Of a stretch of 64,000 nt of DNA, positions 18,334 through 26,499 are shown one piece after another. A program made the position numbers and the translations under genes. Source of the DNA: an uncultured Duncaniella sp. Its GTDB lineage: Bacteria > Bacteroidota > Bacteroidia > Bacteroidales > Muribaculaceae. The notes under the pieces were generated by a model. It ran no database searches. It was not told the origin of the DNA and saw only the letters and a list, made by a program, of their open reading frames with translations. The first letter of the stretch is position 1. Every line of letters starts with the position of its first letter. The DNA is taken from the NCBI GenBank assembly GCA_910589485.1, contig CAJUSW010000013.1, positions 23,815 through 87,814 of the forward strand. The letters are read 5' to 3'.

Positions 18334-18478
18334 GGCTGTTATAGCTGTTATAGTTGTGAGATTGGTTATTTCATTTATTGTTCTATGTGATTCTAAGTCG
18401 CTTTTTTCGGTCGGGAAATTCCGGCTCTTCTGAATGACTGGTGAGAGTCGGGCTTGATCCACCTGAATTTTACGGTAG

Positions 18479-18510
18479 CAAAGGTATATATTTTAAAATT
18501 GGTTTACCAA
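18479..18510 (-). promoter_or_regulatory. Predicted promoter of the susC operon
   Basis: Read on the minus strand there is TACCTTTG (18486-18479), an exact TANNTTTG -7 box of Bacteroidetes. TTGG lies 20 nt upstream of it (18510-18507) as the -33 element. The -33 element falls inside operator 1, so a bound regulator would block polymerase. Confidence 0.6.
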
Positions 18511-18511
18511 T
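18498..18511. promoter_or_regulatory. Operator 1, GntR/FCD-type palindrome
   Basis: ATTGGT-TT-ACCAAT has perfect 6-bp arms. It is close to the hexuronate-regulator site known for UxuR/ExuR (ATTGGTATACCAAT). It covers the susC -33 element, which suggests repression by the adjacent GntR protein. Confidence 0.65.
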
Positions 18512-18521
18512 ATTTTCTTAA

Positions 18522-18537
18522 AATTGGTTTGTCAATT
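18522..18537. promoter_or_regulatory. Operator 2, weaker copy
   Basis: AATTGGTTTGTCAATT has 5-bp outer arms (AATTG/CAATT) and two mismatched inner positions compared with operator 1. Its start is 24 bp, a little over two helical turns, from the start of operator 1, on the upstream side of the susC promoter. Cooperative binding is possible. Confidence 0.5.
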
Positions 18538-18685
18538 AATATTATTTAACAAATAGACCTAATTTAAAGAATATAATAGCGCTATAAATATCAATAAATT
18601 AGACCAGTATAACCAATTAGGCCTTTTATTGTGTCATGAAATTATGTTATACAACATAAACTAAAACTGAACCACTTAAACCAAT

Positions 18686-18699
18686 ATTGGTAGACCAAT
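18686..18699. promoter_or_regulatory. Operator 3
   Basis: ATTGGT-AG-ACCAAT has perfect 6-bp arms and the same form as operator 1. It sits between the two divergent promoters, about 63 bp upstream of the regulator's -33 element. It overlaps a second palindrome, CCAATATTGG (18681-18690). Confidence 0.6.
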
Positions 18700-18761
18700 T
18701 TTAGATTTATGAACCGGACCATGCCCATCCGGGTAATGTACGGATGAAATGAGTGGAGCAC

Positions 18762-18792
18762 TTGTGAAATTTGATAAAAAATAGTAAATTTG
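18762..18792 (+). promoter_or_regulatory. Predicted promoter of the GntR regulator gene
   Basis: TTG (18762-18764), exactly 20 nt, then TAAATTTG (18785-18792) matches the Bacteroidetes -33/-7 consensus. The expected transcription start falls next to the two half-sites at 18795-18809. Confidence 0.65.
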
Positions 18793-18794
18793 CG

Positions 18795-18809
18795 ACCAAT
18801 TTAACCAAT
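18795..18809 (+). promoter_or_regulatory. Two ACCAAT half-sites at the regulator's start region
   Basis: ACCAAT occurs at 18795-18800 and again at 18804-18809 as a direct repeat. Each is one arm of the operators above. They lie just after the -7 box of the regulator gene, so they may serve autoregulation. Confidence 0.4.
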
Positions 18810-18821
18810 TCGATCATCGTA

Positions 18822-19484
18822 ATGAAGCAAGCCGAAACCGAGAAAGTGATAAAATATGTGCAGACAGCGATTGCCAACCACGAGCTATTGCCCGGTGACC
18901 GGCTTCCGGCAGAAAGAAAATTGGCTGAAATGCTCGGCGTGAGCCGTAACATAGTGCGCCAGTCTATCCAGAAACTCGAGCTTTACGGAATAGTGACCAC
19001 AATGCCACAGAGCGGCACTTTCATGTCATCATTTTCCAAACAGCAACTCGACATGCTTATAAACAACGCCATAAGCGTGGGCAGTTATGATTTTGAGTCG
19101 CTCATGTCGGTGAGAGTGTTGCTCGAAGCAGAGGCGTTGAGACTATGTGCTATCAACCACACCGAACAGGATATGGAGGATATAGTGGCAGCCTTTGCGG
19201 AATATGAGCAGAACATGAACACTGACCGTAGGCAGGAGACCGATTTCAATTTCCATCTCACTATATCGAAGGGTGCGCATAACCCGGTGATACATTCAAT
19301 GTTGCTTACCATAATTCCCGACACGCTTAAGTACTATGAGCGCTGGCGTCTGTGCCGTGGATCGGAAGCGCGTACCCGTGCGGAACATCGCGAGATGGTG
19401 GAATTCATATCCTCCAACCAGACTGAGAATGCCCGTGAGCTGATAGAGCGTCATCTGATCAATCCGCGCATGCTCGCGAAATAG
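18822..19484 (+). CDS. GntR-family (FadR/FCD) transcriptional regulator of the polyuronate operon
   Basis: The ATG at 18822 (MKQAETEKVIKYVQ) is chosen over the TTG at 18771, which lies upstream of the predicted promoter. The product has 220 residues: a winged helix-turn-helix at about 5-70 (LPAERKLAEMLGVSRNIVRQ) and an FCD ligand-binding domain at about 92-212 with the metal set Asp141, His145, His189 and His211. FCD regulators commonly bind uronates or related acids and repress in their absence. An FCD-type GntR regulator is known for alginate-utilisation loci of marine Bacteroidetes (AusR), so the same role is likely here. No hybrid two-component sensor or anti-sigma pair is present near this operon. 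Confidence 0.88.
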   Translation: MKQAETEKVIKYVQTAIANHELLPGDRLPAERKLAEMLGVSRNIVRQSIQKLELYGIVTTMPQSGTFMSSFSKQQLDMLINNAISVGSYDFESLMSVRVLLEAEALRLCAINHTEQDMEDIVAAFAEYEQNMNTDRRQETDFNFHLTISKGAHNPVIHSMLLTIIPDTLKYYERWRLCRGSEARTRAEHREMVEFISSNQTENARELIERHLINPRMLAK

Positions 19485-19542
19485 AGTGGAGCGACCGCCA
19501 ATATCTTGAGCCGTCGGCATTACTAAAAATACAAAGTTATAC

Positions 19543-19600
19543 CATAAATAAAAATAGAGAGACTTCCTCAACAGCGGGAATCTCTCTATTTTTATTTATG
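19543..19600. terminator. Bidirectional terminator between the regulator and GH28 genes
   Basis: A perfect 20-bp inverted repeat (19543-19562 with 19581-19600) with an 18-nt loop has A-rich and T-rich outer ends on both strands. It lies between two convergent genes and should stop transcription from both sides. Confidence 0.8.
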
Positions 19601-19634
19601 TGTTCAGCTTATGGAGCTTATGTCACGGAAAAGT

Positions 19635-21047
19635 TTATTTTACGAGTTTTCCGTTGATCTTGAGGTTGATGAATTTCACGCCTTCGGTGAGTCCTTCGAT
19701 TGAGTTGCCTCCGGTGACAACGCCATTGAAAGAGCAGTTCTCGACCACGATGTTGTGGATGTTGCATATGTCCTCGAAACCTTCGATCTTGACACCATAT
19801 TTGCTCTCGTTGCAGGTGACGTTCTGGAGGAATACGTTCTGAACTGTGGGCGGGAAGTCGCGCTGGCATATCTCTTTCTTGTCATACACAAGGTTGATCT
19901 TTAGCACAGCCTCGTTGCACTGGCCCACCTTGACATTGCGCACGAATATATCCTCGATCACACCGCCACGGCAGGAGTTGGTCTTGATGCGTATCACACG
20001 GTCGAGATCGGGAGAATCCATGATGCAATCCTCGACAAAGAGTTTCTTGAAGCCTCCCGAGATCTCACTACCCACTACAACGCCTCCGTGGCCGTTCTGC
20101 ATGCGGCAGTTGCGCACGATCACATTCTCGGTGGGACGGTTCCAACGGCGGCCGTCGCGGTTACGTCCGCTCTTGATGGCTATACAGTCGTCGCCGGTGT
20201 CGAAGAAACAGCCTTCGATAAGGACGTTCTTGCATGATTCTGGGTCGCATCCGTCACCGTTGGGTCCATCGTTCTGTACATGCACGCCACGCACGGTGAG
20301 ATTCTCGCAAAGCACAGGGTGGATCACCCAGAACGGTGAGCGCAACAGGGTGACTCCCTCGATGAGCACATTGGTACACATCATGGGGTTGACGAGCTGT
20401 ACACGCATTCCGTAGCCGTCGCCGAGCACTCGTTTTTCCACAGGCACCTCCTTCTCGTTCCATTCGAGCAGGATGGGGCGGCCTATGCGCTGGGATATTA
20501 TGCCCTCCTTGTAGCCGAAGCGGGGAGCACCGCACATTGCCCACCAGTTCTCACGGCTGGCACCGCCGTCGATGGTGCCCTTGCCGGTGATGCCGATGTT
20601 GGTCTGCTCGTAGGCGTAGATCATGGGCTGGTAGTTGTAGCAGTCCACGCCTTCCCAGCGGGTGCGCACGATGGGGTACTCCTTGAGGTCGGAGGTGAAG
20701 AGGAGTGTGGCTCCCTCTTCGAGATGCAGGTTGACGTTGCTCTTGAGGGTGATAGGGCCTGTGAGCCATGTGCCGGCAGGGATTATCACTCGTCCTCCGC
20801 CTTCGCGTGAGCACCGGTCAATGAGGGTATTAATCATCTCGGTGTACAGGAATCCGGGTGTTGAGGATTTTTTTCCGTAATCGAGCAGGCGGTAATCCTT
20901 GTTGCGGAATTCCGGGGCTTTGATCTGAGCCTGGACGAGGGGGTAGATGCTGTCCCAGGCTACCTGAGGTGTAAGCCGGGTCTGTGATTCTCCCATGGCG
21001 GTGAAGGCCATGCACAGTGCGATTAGAGGCAGGAATAATCTTTTCAT
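19635..21047 (-). CDS. GH28 family glycoside hydrolase (polygalacturonase-like), exported
   Basis: The 470-residue protein has a signal peptide (about 1-19) and a right-handed beta-helix. All GH28 catalytic motifs are present: NGD with Asp265, GDD with Asp286-287, NGHG with His320, and RIK at 353-355. GH28 enzymes hydrolyse alpha-linked galacturonate bonds in pectin. It is convergent with the regulator and outside the lyase operon, so whether it belongs to that system is open. A -7-like TACTTTTG box lies 63 bp upstream. Confidence 0.88.
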   Translation of the reverse strand: MKRLFLPLIALCMAFTAMGESQTRLTPQVAWDSIYPLVQAQIKAPEFRNKDYRLLDYGKKSSTPGFLYTEMINTLIDRCSREGGGRVIIPAGTWLTGPITLKSNVNLHLEEGATLLFTSDLKEYPIVRTRWEGVDCYNYQPMIYAYEQTNIGITGKGTIDGGASRENWWAMCGAPRFGYKEGIISQRIGRPILLEWNEKEVPVEKRVLGDGYGMRVQLVNPMMCTNVLIEGVTLLRSPFWVIHPVLCENLTVRGVHVQNDGPNGDGCDPESCKNVLIEGCFFDTGDDCIAIKSGRNRDGRRWNRPTENVIVRNCRMQNGHGGVVVGSEISGGFKKLFVEDCIMDSPDLDRVIRIKTNSCRGGVIEDIFVRNVKVGQCNEAVLKINLVYDKKEICQRDFPPTVQNVFLQNVTCNESKYGVKIEGFEDICNIHNIVVENCSFNGVVTGGNSIEGLTEGVKFINLKINGKLVK

Positions 21048-21109
21048 GAATATATATTTCTTTAAGGTGTTTCTTGTCCGTGAGATGGCACGGATTGGTG
21101 ATTATAATG

Positions 21110-21117
21110 CAAAAGTA
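21110..21117 (-). promoter_or_regulatory. Possible -7 box for the GH28 gene
   Basis: TACTTTTG on the minus strand matches TANNTTTG. Only a weak CTG is seen at the -33 distance (19 nt). Confidence 0.35.
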
Positions 21118-21266
21118 CGATTTATTTGCCTTAATACAGGCATTGGAGTGGTATTTTTTGTATTTTTGCGGTGACAGGGCATGTATATGGGGACTGAAAT
21201 TGTTATACCTGTGTCCTATGGCTTTGCCCTATGGAGTTTCCCTTCTAAGTAAAAAAGACCTGACAT

Positions 21267-22601
21267 ATGAGAATCATAATAGCCGGAGACGGTGACACCG
21301 GGACGCACCTCGCACGAATGTTGTCGGTCGAGGATCAGGATATAGTGCTGATGGGTACTGATCGTGATCGTCTTGCTTCGCTGGATGCCGAGAGCAATTT
21401 CATCACCTACGAGGGGGTGGCGGTTTCGGCCAATAACCTGAAGAGATGCAATGTCGATGGAGCGGACCTGTTCGTGGCGGTCACTCCTGACGAAAATGTC
21501 AATATCCTTGCCTGTGAGATAGCCAAGGGGTGTGGTGCACGCCGGTGTGTGGCGAGGGTTGATAATCCTGAGCTCGTATCGGATGATGTGCAACGCATAC
21601 TGAAGCGTTGCGGGGTGGATCTGACAATCTATCCCGAGCGTCTGGCCGCCGAGGAGATAGCCAGGTCAATCGAGCATAATTGGCTGAGCGACTGGATAGA
21701 GATACGTCATGGCGAACTTATAGTGGCCGGAGTGAGGATGCATTCTTCCGGATTGCTGTGCGGGCTGAAACTCAGCGAGATCCCCAACGATCCCCGGCTG
21801 TTTCATGTGGCGGCTATAAAGCGAGGATCGGAGGTGGTGATACCGCGCGGTGACGACAGGTTGTATGAGGGGGACATTGTGTATTTTTCCCTGCAGCCCG
21901 AGAATATCGATCATCTGCCTATGCTGTGCGGGCAGGTGCCTGCCGACGTGAGGCGCATCATGATCACCGGAGCCGGACGTGTGACCGAGAACTTCCTGGA
22001 GATAGCCGGCGGACTTTACACTGTGACGGTGATCGATCCCGACAAGGAGAGATGTCGTGTCATTGCATCAAGGTTCCCTAAGGTCACGGTGGTAAATGCC
22101 AGGGCCAATGACGTGGCTGTGCTCAAGGAGGAGGGTATCGACGATTGCGATATGTTGCTTGCTTTGACCGGAAGCTCCGAGACCAATATAGTGTCGTGCA
22201 TGGTGGCAAGGGAGCATGGCGTGGGCAAGACTCTCGCAAGAGTGGAGGAGTTGCAGTATATCCCTGAGGCCAAAAGCCTGTCGATCGACAAGATAATAAA
22301 CAAGAAACTCATCAACAGCGGAGAGGTGCTGAGCGTGATACTCGACAGCCGCATGGTGGCCACCCAGTGCATGTCGATAGATAATGCTGAGGTCACCGCT
22401 ATTGTTGCCACCGAGGGGAGCCGCATAGTGTCGCGCCCGATAAGCGAATTGTCGTTGCCACGCGAGATCACTATCGCCGGTGTTATACGTGGCAGCGAGG
22501 GGTTGCTTGTGGGCGGATCCACTCTCGTAATGCCCGGCGACCATGTGGTGATATTCTGCGTGTCGGGTGCGTTGGGCAAGGTGGAGCGTCTTTTCAGGTA
22601 G
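21267..22601 (+). CDS. trkA: TrkA potassium uptake regulatory subunit
   Basis: The 444-residue protein has two RCK/TrkA-N units in tandem. The first opens with MRIIIAGDGDTGTHLARMLS and the second near residue 231 with IMITGAGRVTENFLE; each is followed by a TrkA-C part (for example ITIAGVIRGSEGLLVGG). It binds NAD(H)/nucleotides on the cytoplasmic face of TrkH and gates K+ uptake. trkH follows after 45 bp. The length fits the two-domain family. Confidence 0.93.
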   Translation: MRIIIAGDGDTGTHLARMLSVEDQDIVLMGTDRDRLASLDAESNFITYEGVAVSANNLKRCNVDGADLFVAVTPDENVNILACEIAKGCGARRCVARVDNPELVSDDVQRILKRCGVDLTIYPERLAAEEIARSIEHNWLSDWIEIRHGELIVAGVRMHSSGLLCGLKLSEIPNDPRLFHVAAIKRGSEVVIPRGDDRLYEGDIVYFSLQPENIDHLPMLCGQVPADVRRIMITGAGRVTENFLEIAGGLYTVTVIDPDKERCRVIASRFPKVTVVNARANDVAVLKEEGIDDCDMLLALTGSSETNIVSCMVAREHGVGKTLARVEELQYIPEAKSLSIDKIINKKLINSGEVLSVILDSRMVATQCMSIDNAEVTAIVATEGSRIVSRPISELSLPREITIAGVIRGSEGLLVGGSTLVMPGDHVVIFCVSGALGKVERLFR

Positions 22602-22646
22602 TATTTATTATTTACTTTGTGATACAATATTAACCTCATAAGGTAT

Positions 22647-24113
22647 ATGTCATCGTCATTGAGAATAGGATCTATAATCAGGGTTTTAGGGCATCTGTTG
22701 CTTGTCGAGGCCCTGATGTTGCTGTTGCCGTTGATCGTGGGCGTGGCTTACGGGGAGACGGACTGGTGGTGCTTTGCGGTAGCTTTTGTGGCCGCGCTTG
22801 TGGCGGGAGGAGTGACTGAGCTTTGCACCCGGCATGTGCGCGTTACGGTAAGGGCTCGGGAGGGGTTCGTGATAACCGCGCTCGTGTGGGTGGTGTATGG
22901 GCTGTTCGGTATGGTCCCGTTCATGCTGTGTTCAAGGCCGTTGGGGTTTACCGATGCAATGTTTGAGGTCATCTCGGGATTCACCACCACCGGTGCCAGT
23001 ATGATCACCGATGTTGAGGCATGTTCCCACGGGATACTGCTTTGGAGGGCACTGACCCAGTGGATAGGGGGCCTCGGTATAGTGTTCTTTATGCTCGCCG
23101 TGCTTCCTGAGTTCAATAAACCCACGGGAATCTCTATGTTCAATGCCGAGGCAACGGGCATAACCCATAGTAAGCTCCATCCCAGGATCAGGCAGACGGC
23201 TGTGTCGGTGTGGGGCGTGTACACGGCTCTAACCGTGGTATCGATCTTGTTGTTGTGGGCAGGGCCGATGAATCTGTTTGACAGTGTGTGCCAGACGTTT
23301 GCCGCGGTGGCCACCGGAGGGTTTTCCACAAAAAATGCCGGTGTGGCTTACTGGGATTCGGATTATGCCATGGTAGTGCTGTCGGGGGTGATGTTTGTAG
23401 CGGGAATGAATTTCATGACGCTTTATGGTGCGTTCAGAAGCCGGAGTTTGCGTGAAATTACCGGAAATGATGTGTTCAGGACCTTCATGTGGGTTGTGAT
23501 CGGAGCCTATGCGCTCATGATGATTCCGGTCATGTGGATGCAGGGGGATGATACTGCTGATGGCAGTGCCGTGGATGCGCTGTTTCACGTGGTGTCGGCC
23601 ATAACATCCACCGGATTCTCGGTGCCCGGAGCGGAGGGGTGGGGACCATTCGCGCTGTTCCTGACCATTCTGCTGATGGTGTGCGGTGCATGTACCGGCT
23701 CCACCTCGGGTGGTATTAAAGTGGACCGTTTTATGGTGTTGGGACGCAATGTGTTTAATGAGATAAAGCGGACGGTGTTTCCTAAGCGCACCTATGTGGT
23801 GAGGCTTGGTGGAAATGCCCTTGACAATGCCGTGGTGTCGAGGATACTGGCTTTCGTATCGCTATATCTGTTCACTATAATAGTGTCGACAGCAGTTGTG
23901 ACTCTGTATGGCTACTCCTTCACCGACGCATTGTTTATGGTATGCTCGTGCATCGGGTGCAATGGTCTGGGATACGGAGCAACAGGAGCCGATGGGTCGT
24001 TTGCCCTGCTCCCGTGTGGGGTGAAATGGTTGCTTGTGTTCGACATGCTTGCGGGCAGGCTCGAACTGTTCACGTTTCTTGTCCTGTTGGTACCGTCGTT
24101 CTGGAAGCGCTGA
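22647..24113 (+). CDS. trkH: TrkH potassium uptake channel subunit
   Basis: The 488-residue integral membrane protein has the four membrane-pore-membrane repeats of Trk/Ktr channels, with selectivity segments such as SGFTTTGAS, VATGGFSTK, ITSTGFSVPG and IGCNGLGYGATG. A charged segment (VDRFMVLGRNVFNEIKR) lies in the cytoplasmic loop. It forms an operon with trkA. Its stop lies 2 bp from the stop of the convergent methyltransferase gene, so the two transcripts must overlap. Confidence 0.93.
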   Translation: MSSSLRIGSIIRVLGHLLLVEALMLLLPLIVGVAYGETDWWCFAVAFVAALVAGGVTELCTRHVRVTVRAREGFVITALVWVVYGLFGMVPFMLCSRPLGFTDAMFEVISGFTTTGASMITDVEACSHGILLWRALTQWIGGLGIVFFMLAVLPEFNKPTGISMFNAEATGITHSKLHPRIRQTAVSVWGVYTALTVVSILLLWAGPMNLFDSVCQTFAAVATGGFSTKNAGVAYWDSDYAMVVLSGVMFVAGMNFMTLYGAFRSRSLREITGNDVFRTFMWVVIGAYALMMIPVMWMQGDDTADGSAVDALFHVVSAITSTGFSVPGAEGWGPFALFLTILLMVCGACTGSTSGGIKVDRFMVLGRNVFNEIKRTVFPKRTYVVRLGGNALDNAVVSRILAFVSLYLFTIIVSTAVVTLYGYSFTDALFMVCSCIGCNGLGYGATGADGSFALLPCGVKWLLVFDMLAGRLELFTFLVLLVPSFWKR

Positions 24114-24115
24114 CA

Positions 24116-24913
24116 TTATCTCGCCCTTAGTTGCCAGAAGGCAACAGCTGCGGCGGCTGCAACGTTGAGCGAGTCTACGTTGTGATACATGGGGATGCGT
24201 GCTGTGTAATCAGCACTGTCGATGGTGGCCTGAGGCAGTCCGTCTCCTTCGGTACCCATGATTATAGCCAGGCGAGGCTCGGCACACAGTGCTGTATCAT
24301 CGATGGATACCGAGCGGTCAGTGAGGGCCATGGCCACGGTCTTGAATCCGAGGTCACGCAGGGCTGACGCCGAGTCAACCCAAGTCCACGGCACAAGAAA
24401 AACTGTGCCCATGGATACACGTATGGCCCGGCGGTTGAGCGGGTCGCATGATGATGGGGTGAGGAGCACAGCATCGATGCCGAGTGCGGCGGCCGAACGG
24501 AATATGGCTCCTATATTGGTAGTGTCCACCACTCCGTCAATCACCACTACGCGTCGTGCCCCGGAGCACACTTCCTCGACCGATGGAGGCAACGGCCTGT
24601 GCATGGCGCATAGCACTCCGCGTGTGAGGGTATATCCTGTGAGCGACGCCAAGAGCTCGCGTGAGCCTGTATAGACCGGGATGTCGGGGTAACGGCTTAT
24701 GATATCGGAAGCATCCCCCGATATGTGTTTCTCCTCACACAGCAACGACAGCGGGGTGTAGCCGGCGCTGAGAGCCACGTTGATCACCTTGGGGCTCTCG
24801 GCTATGAAAACTCCTTTGGCCGGGTCGAGCCGGTTGCGCAACTGGGCTTCGGTGAGCGAGGCGTAGACGTCGAGGCCGGGATGACTGAGGGTGTCGACAT
24901 GGATTACAGGCAT
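24116..24913 (-). CDS. TrmH/SpoU-family RNA 2'-O-methyltransferase
   Basis: The 265-residue product has the three SPOUT motifs: IDGVVDTTNIGAIFRSA, then IIMGTEGDGLP, then IPMYHNVDSLNVAAAAAVAF near the C-terminus, which form the knotted SAM-binding site. The N-terminal 100 residues are a substrate-binding domain as in RlmB/TrmH-like proteins. The exact target nucleotide (23S rRNA or tRNA) cannot be told. It is last in the cluster with mlaF, mlaE and hisS, 18 bp from mlaF. Confidence 0.87.
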   Translation of the reverse strand: MPVIHVDTLSHPGLDVYASLTEAQLRNRLDPAKGVFIAESPKVINVALSAGYTPLSLLCEEKHISGDASDIISRYPDIPVYTGSRELLASLTGYTLTRGVLCAMHRPLPPSVEEVCSGARRVVVIDGVVDTTNIGAIFRSAAALGIDAVLLTPSSCDPLNRRAIRVSMGTVFLVPWTWVDSASALRDLGFKTVAMALTDRSVSIDDTALCAEPRLAIIMGTEGDGLPQATIDSADYTARIPMYHNVDSLNVAAAAAVAFWQLRAR

Positions 24914-24931
24914 GGCGGTAGGGGGGATGGA

Positions 24932-25702
24932 TCAGTGATGCTCGTGGGTGATTACGTATTGCTTGACTTTCTGGAACAGGTCGTTGGCAAACACGAAGTC
25001 GTTGAGAGCCTCGTTGGTGGTGTGGTAGATCTGGTGCATGTCGCCCACCCACTCGCGGTAGCCCTTGTTGATGAAGATGATGTTCTCGCCTATGCCGAGC
25101 ACCGAGTTCATATCGTGGGTGTTGATAATGGTCGTGATGTTGTACTCGTGGGTGATGTCGCTCAGGAGTTCGTCGATCACGATTGATGTGCGCGGGTCGA
25201 GACCCGAGTTGGGCTCGTCGCAGAACAGGTATTTGGGATTGAGGGCGATGGCGCGGGCGATGGCCACACGTTTCTGCATACCTCCCGATATCTCGGAGGG
25301 GTACTTCGACTCGGCTCCCTTGAGGTTGACGCGCTCGATACAGAACTGGGCGCGGTCATGTATTTCGGCGGGAGTCATGTCGGTGAACATCGTCAGTGGG
25401 AATGCCACGTTGCCGAGCACTGTCTCGGAGTCGAACAGTGCCGATCCCTGGAAGAGCATGCCTATCTCCTTGCGCAGTTCCTTGACCTGGGCCGAGTCCA
25501 TCTTCATGATGTCGCGTCCGTCGAACAGTATCTCGCCCTCCTCGGGCTTTATGAGTCCGATTATGGATTTCACGAGCACAGTCTTTCCCGATCCGCTCTG
25601 GCCGATGATGAGGTTGGTCTTACCGGTCTCGAATGTGGCGCTGACGTTGTGAAGGATAGTCTTTCCGTCAAACGACTTGGTGATGTTGCGTACTTCGATC
25701 AT
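24932..25702 (-). CDS. mlaF: MlaF-like ABC transporter ATPase
   Basis: The 256-residue protein has Walker A (GQSGSGKTVLVK), signature (SGGMQKRVAIARA), Walker B (YLFCDEPNSGLDP) and a switch His (INTHDM). It pairs with the MlaE permease just upstream; the genes overlap by 4 bp. Such pairs move phospholipids between the membranes to keep the outer membrane asymmetric. The substrate-binding MlaD subunit is not in this cluster. Confidence 0.87.
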   Translation of the reverse strand: MIEVRNITKSFDGKTILHNVSATFETGKTNLIIGQSGSGKTVLVKSIIGLIKPEEGEILFDGRDIMKMDSAQVKELRKEIGMLFQGSALFDSETVLGNVAFPLTMFTDMTPAEIHDRAQFCIERVNLKGAESKYPSEISGGMQKRVAIARAIALNPKYLFCDEPNSGLDPRTSIVIDELLSDITHEYNITTIINTHDMNSVLGIGENIIFINKGYREWVGDMHQIYHTTNEALNDFVFANDLFQKVKQYVITHEHH

Positions 25703-26448
25703 TGCAGCAGGAGTTTAGTGAGTACCACGTCCATGAGGAGAATGAGGATGCTTGAGGCTACTACGGCATTGGTGGATGCCTTGCCTACCTCGAGCGCTCC
25801 TCCCTTGACGTAATAGCCGTAGAAGGCTGCCACGGAGGTGATGATGTAGGAGAAGAACAGCGACTTGATGAGGCCATACCACACGTACCATTCCTGGAAC
25901 ATCGTCTGTATACCATAGATGAACCGGTTGAGGGGGATAATGTCGGTGAAGGTGGAGATGAGCACGCCCCCCATTATGGAGGTGAAGATACAGAATACCA
26001 CAAGCACAGGCATGAACAGCAGGAAGCCTATCACCTTGGGAAGTACCAGGAAGTTGGCCGAGTTGACACCCATTATATCGAGGGCGTCGATCTGCTCGGT
26101 GACACGCATGGTGCCTATCTCGGACGCGATGTTGGAGCCCACCTTACCTGCCAGGATGAGGCATAGGATGGAGTTGGAGAACTCCAGGAGGATGATCTCG
26201 CGTGTGGCCAGGCCGGTGGAGTAGGCCGGGATGAGTGGCGACATGATGTTGAGTTGCATCTGGATGGTGCACACGGCTCCGATAAACACCGAGATGACGA
26301 GCACCAGCGGGATGGAGTCGATGCCGAGCTTGGTGATCTCGGCTACCGTGCGGTTGAGGAATATCCTCCATCTGTCGGGCACGGTGAACACCTTGCACAT
26401 GAACATGCAGTAGCGCCCGAAGGTGGAGAGTGAGTCGGTAATTATCAT
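25699..26448 (-). CDS. mlaE: MlaE-like ABC transporter permease
   Basis: The 249-residue inner-membrane protein has five or six helices and the MlaE/DUF140 signature (GSNIASEIGTMRVTEQIDALDIMGVNS, where the EQIDAL turn contacts the ATPase). It begins 51 bp after hisS and overlaps mlaF. Confidence 0.87.
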   Translation of the reverse strand: MIITDSLSTFGRYCMFMCKVFTVPDRWRIFLNRTVAEITKLGIDSIPLVLVISVFIGAVCTIQMQLNIMSPLIPAYSTGLATREIILLEFSNSILCLILAGKVGSNIASEIGTMRVTEQIDALDIMGVNSANFLVLPKVIGFLLFMPVLVVFCIFTSIMGGVLISTFTDIIPLNRFIYGIQTMFQEWYVWYGLIKSLFFSYIITSVAAFYGYYVKGGALEVGKASTNAVVASSILILLMDVVLTKLLLQ

Positions 26449-26499
26449 AACTACGGGGATAAGGTTATGTAGCTGAGGAGAGAGGGAGAGGTGACGGGG

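Noticed and set aside
18334..18462. N-terminal extension of SusC from 18462
   Set aside because: The extra 43 residues precede a normal signal peptide and are not SusC-like.
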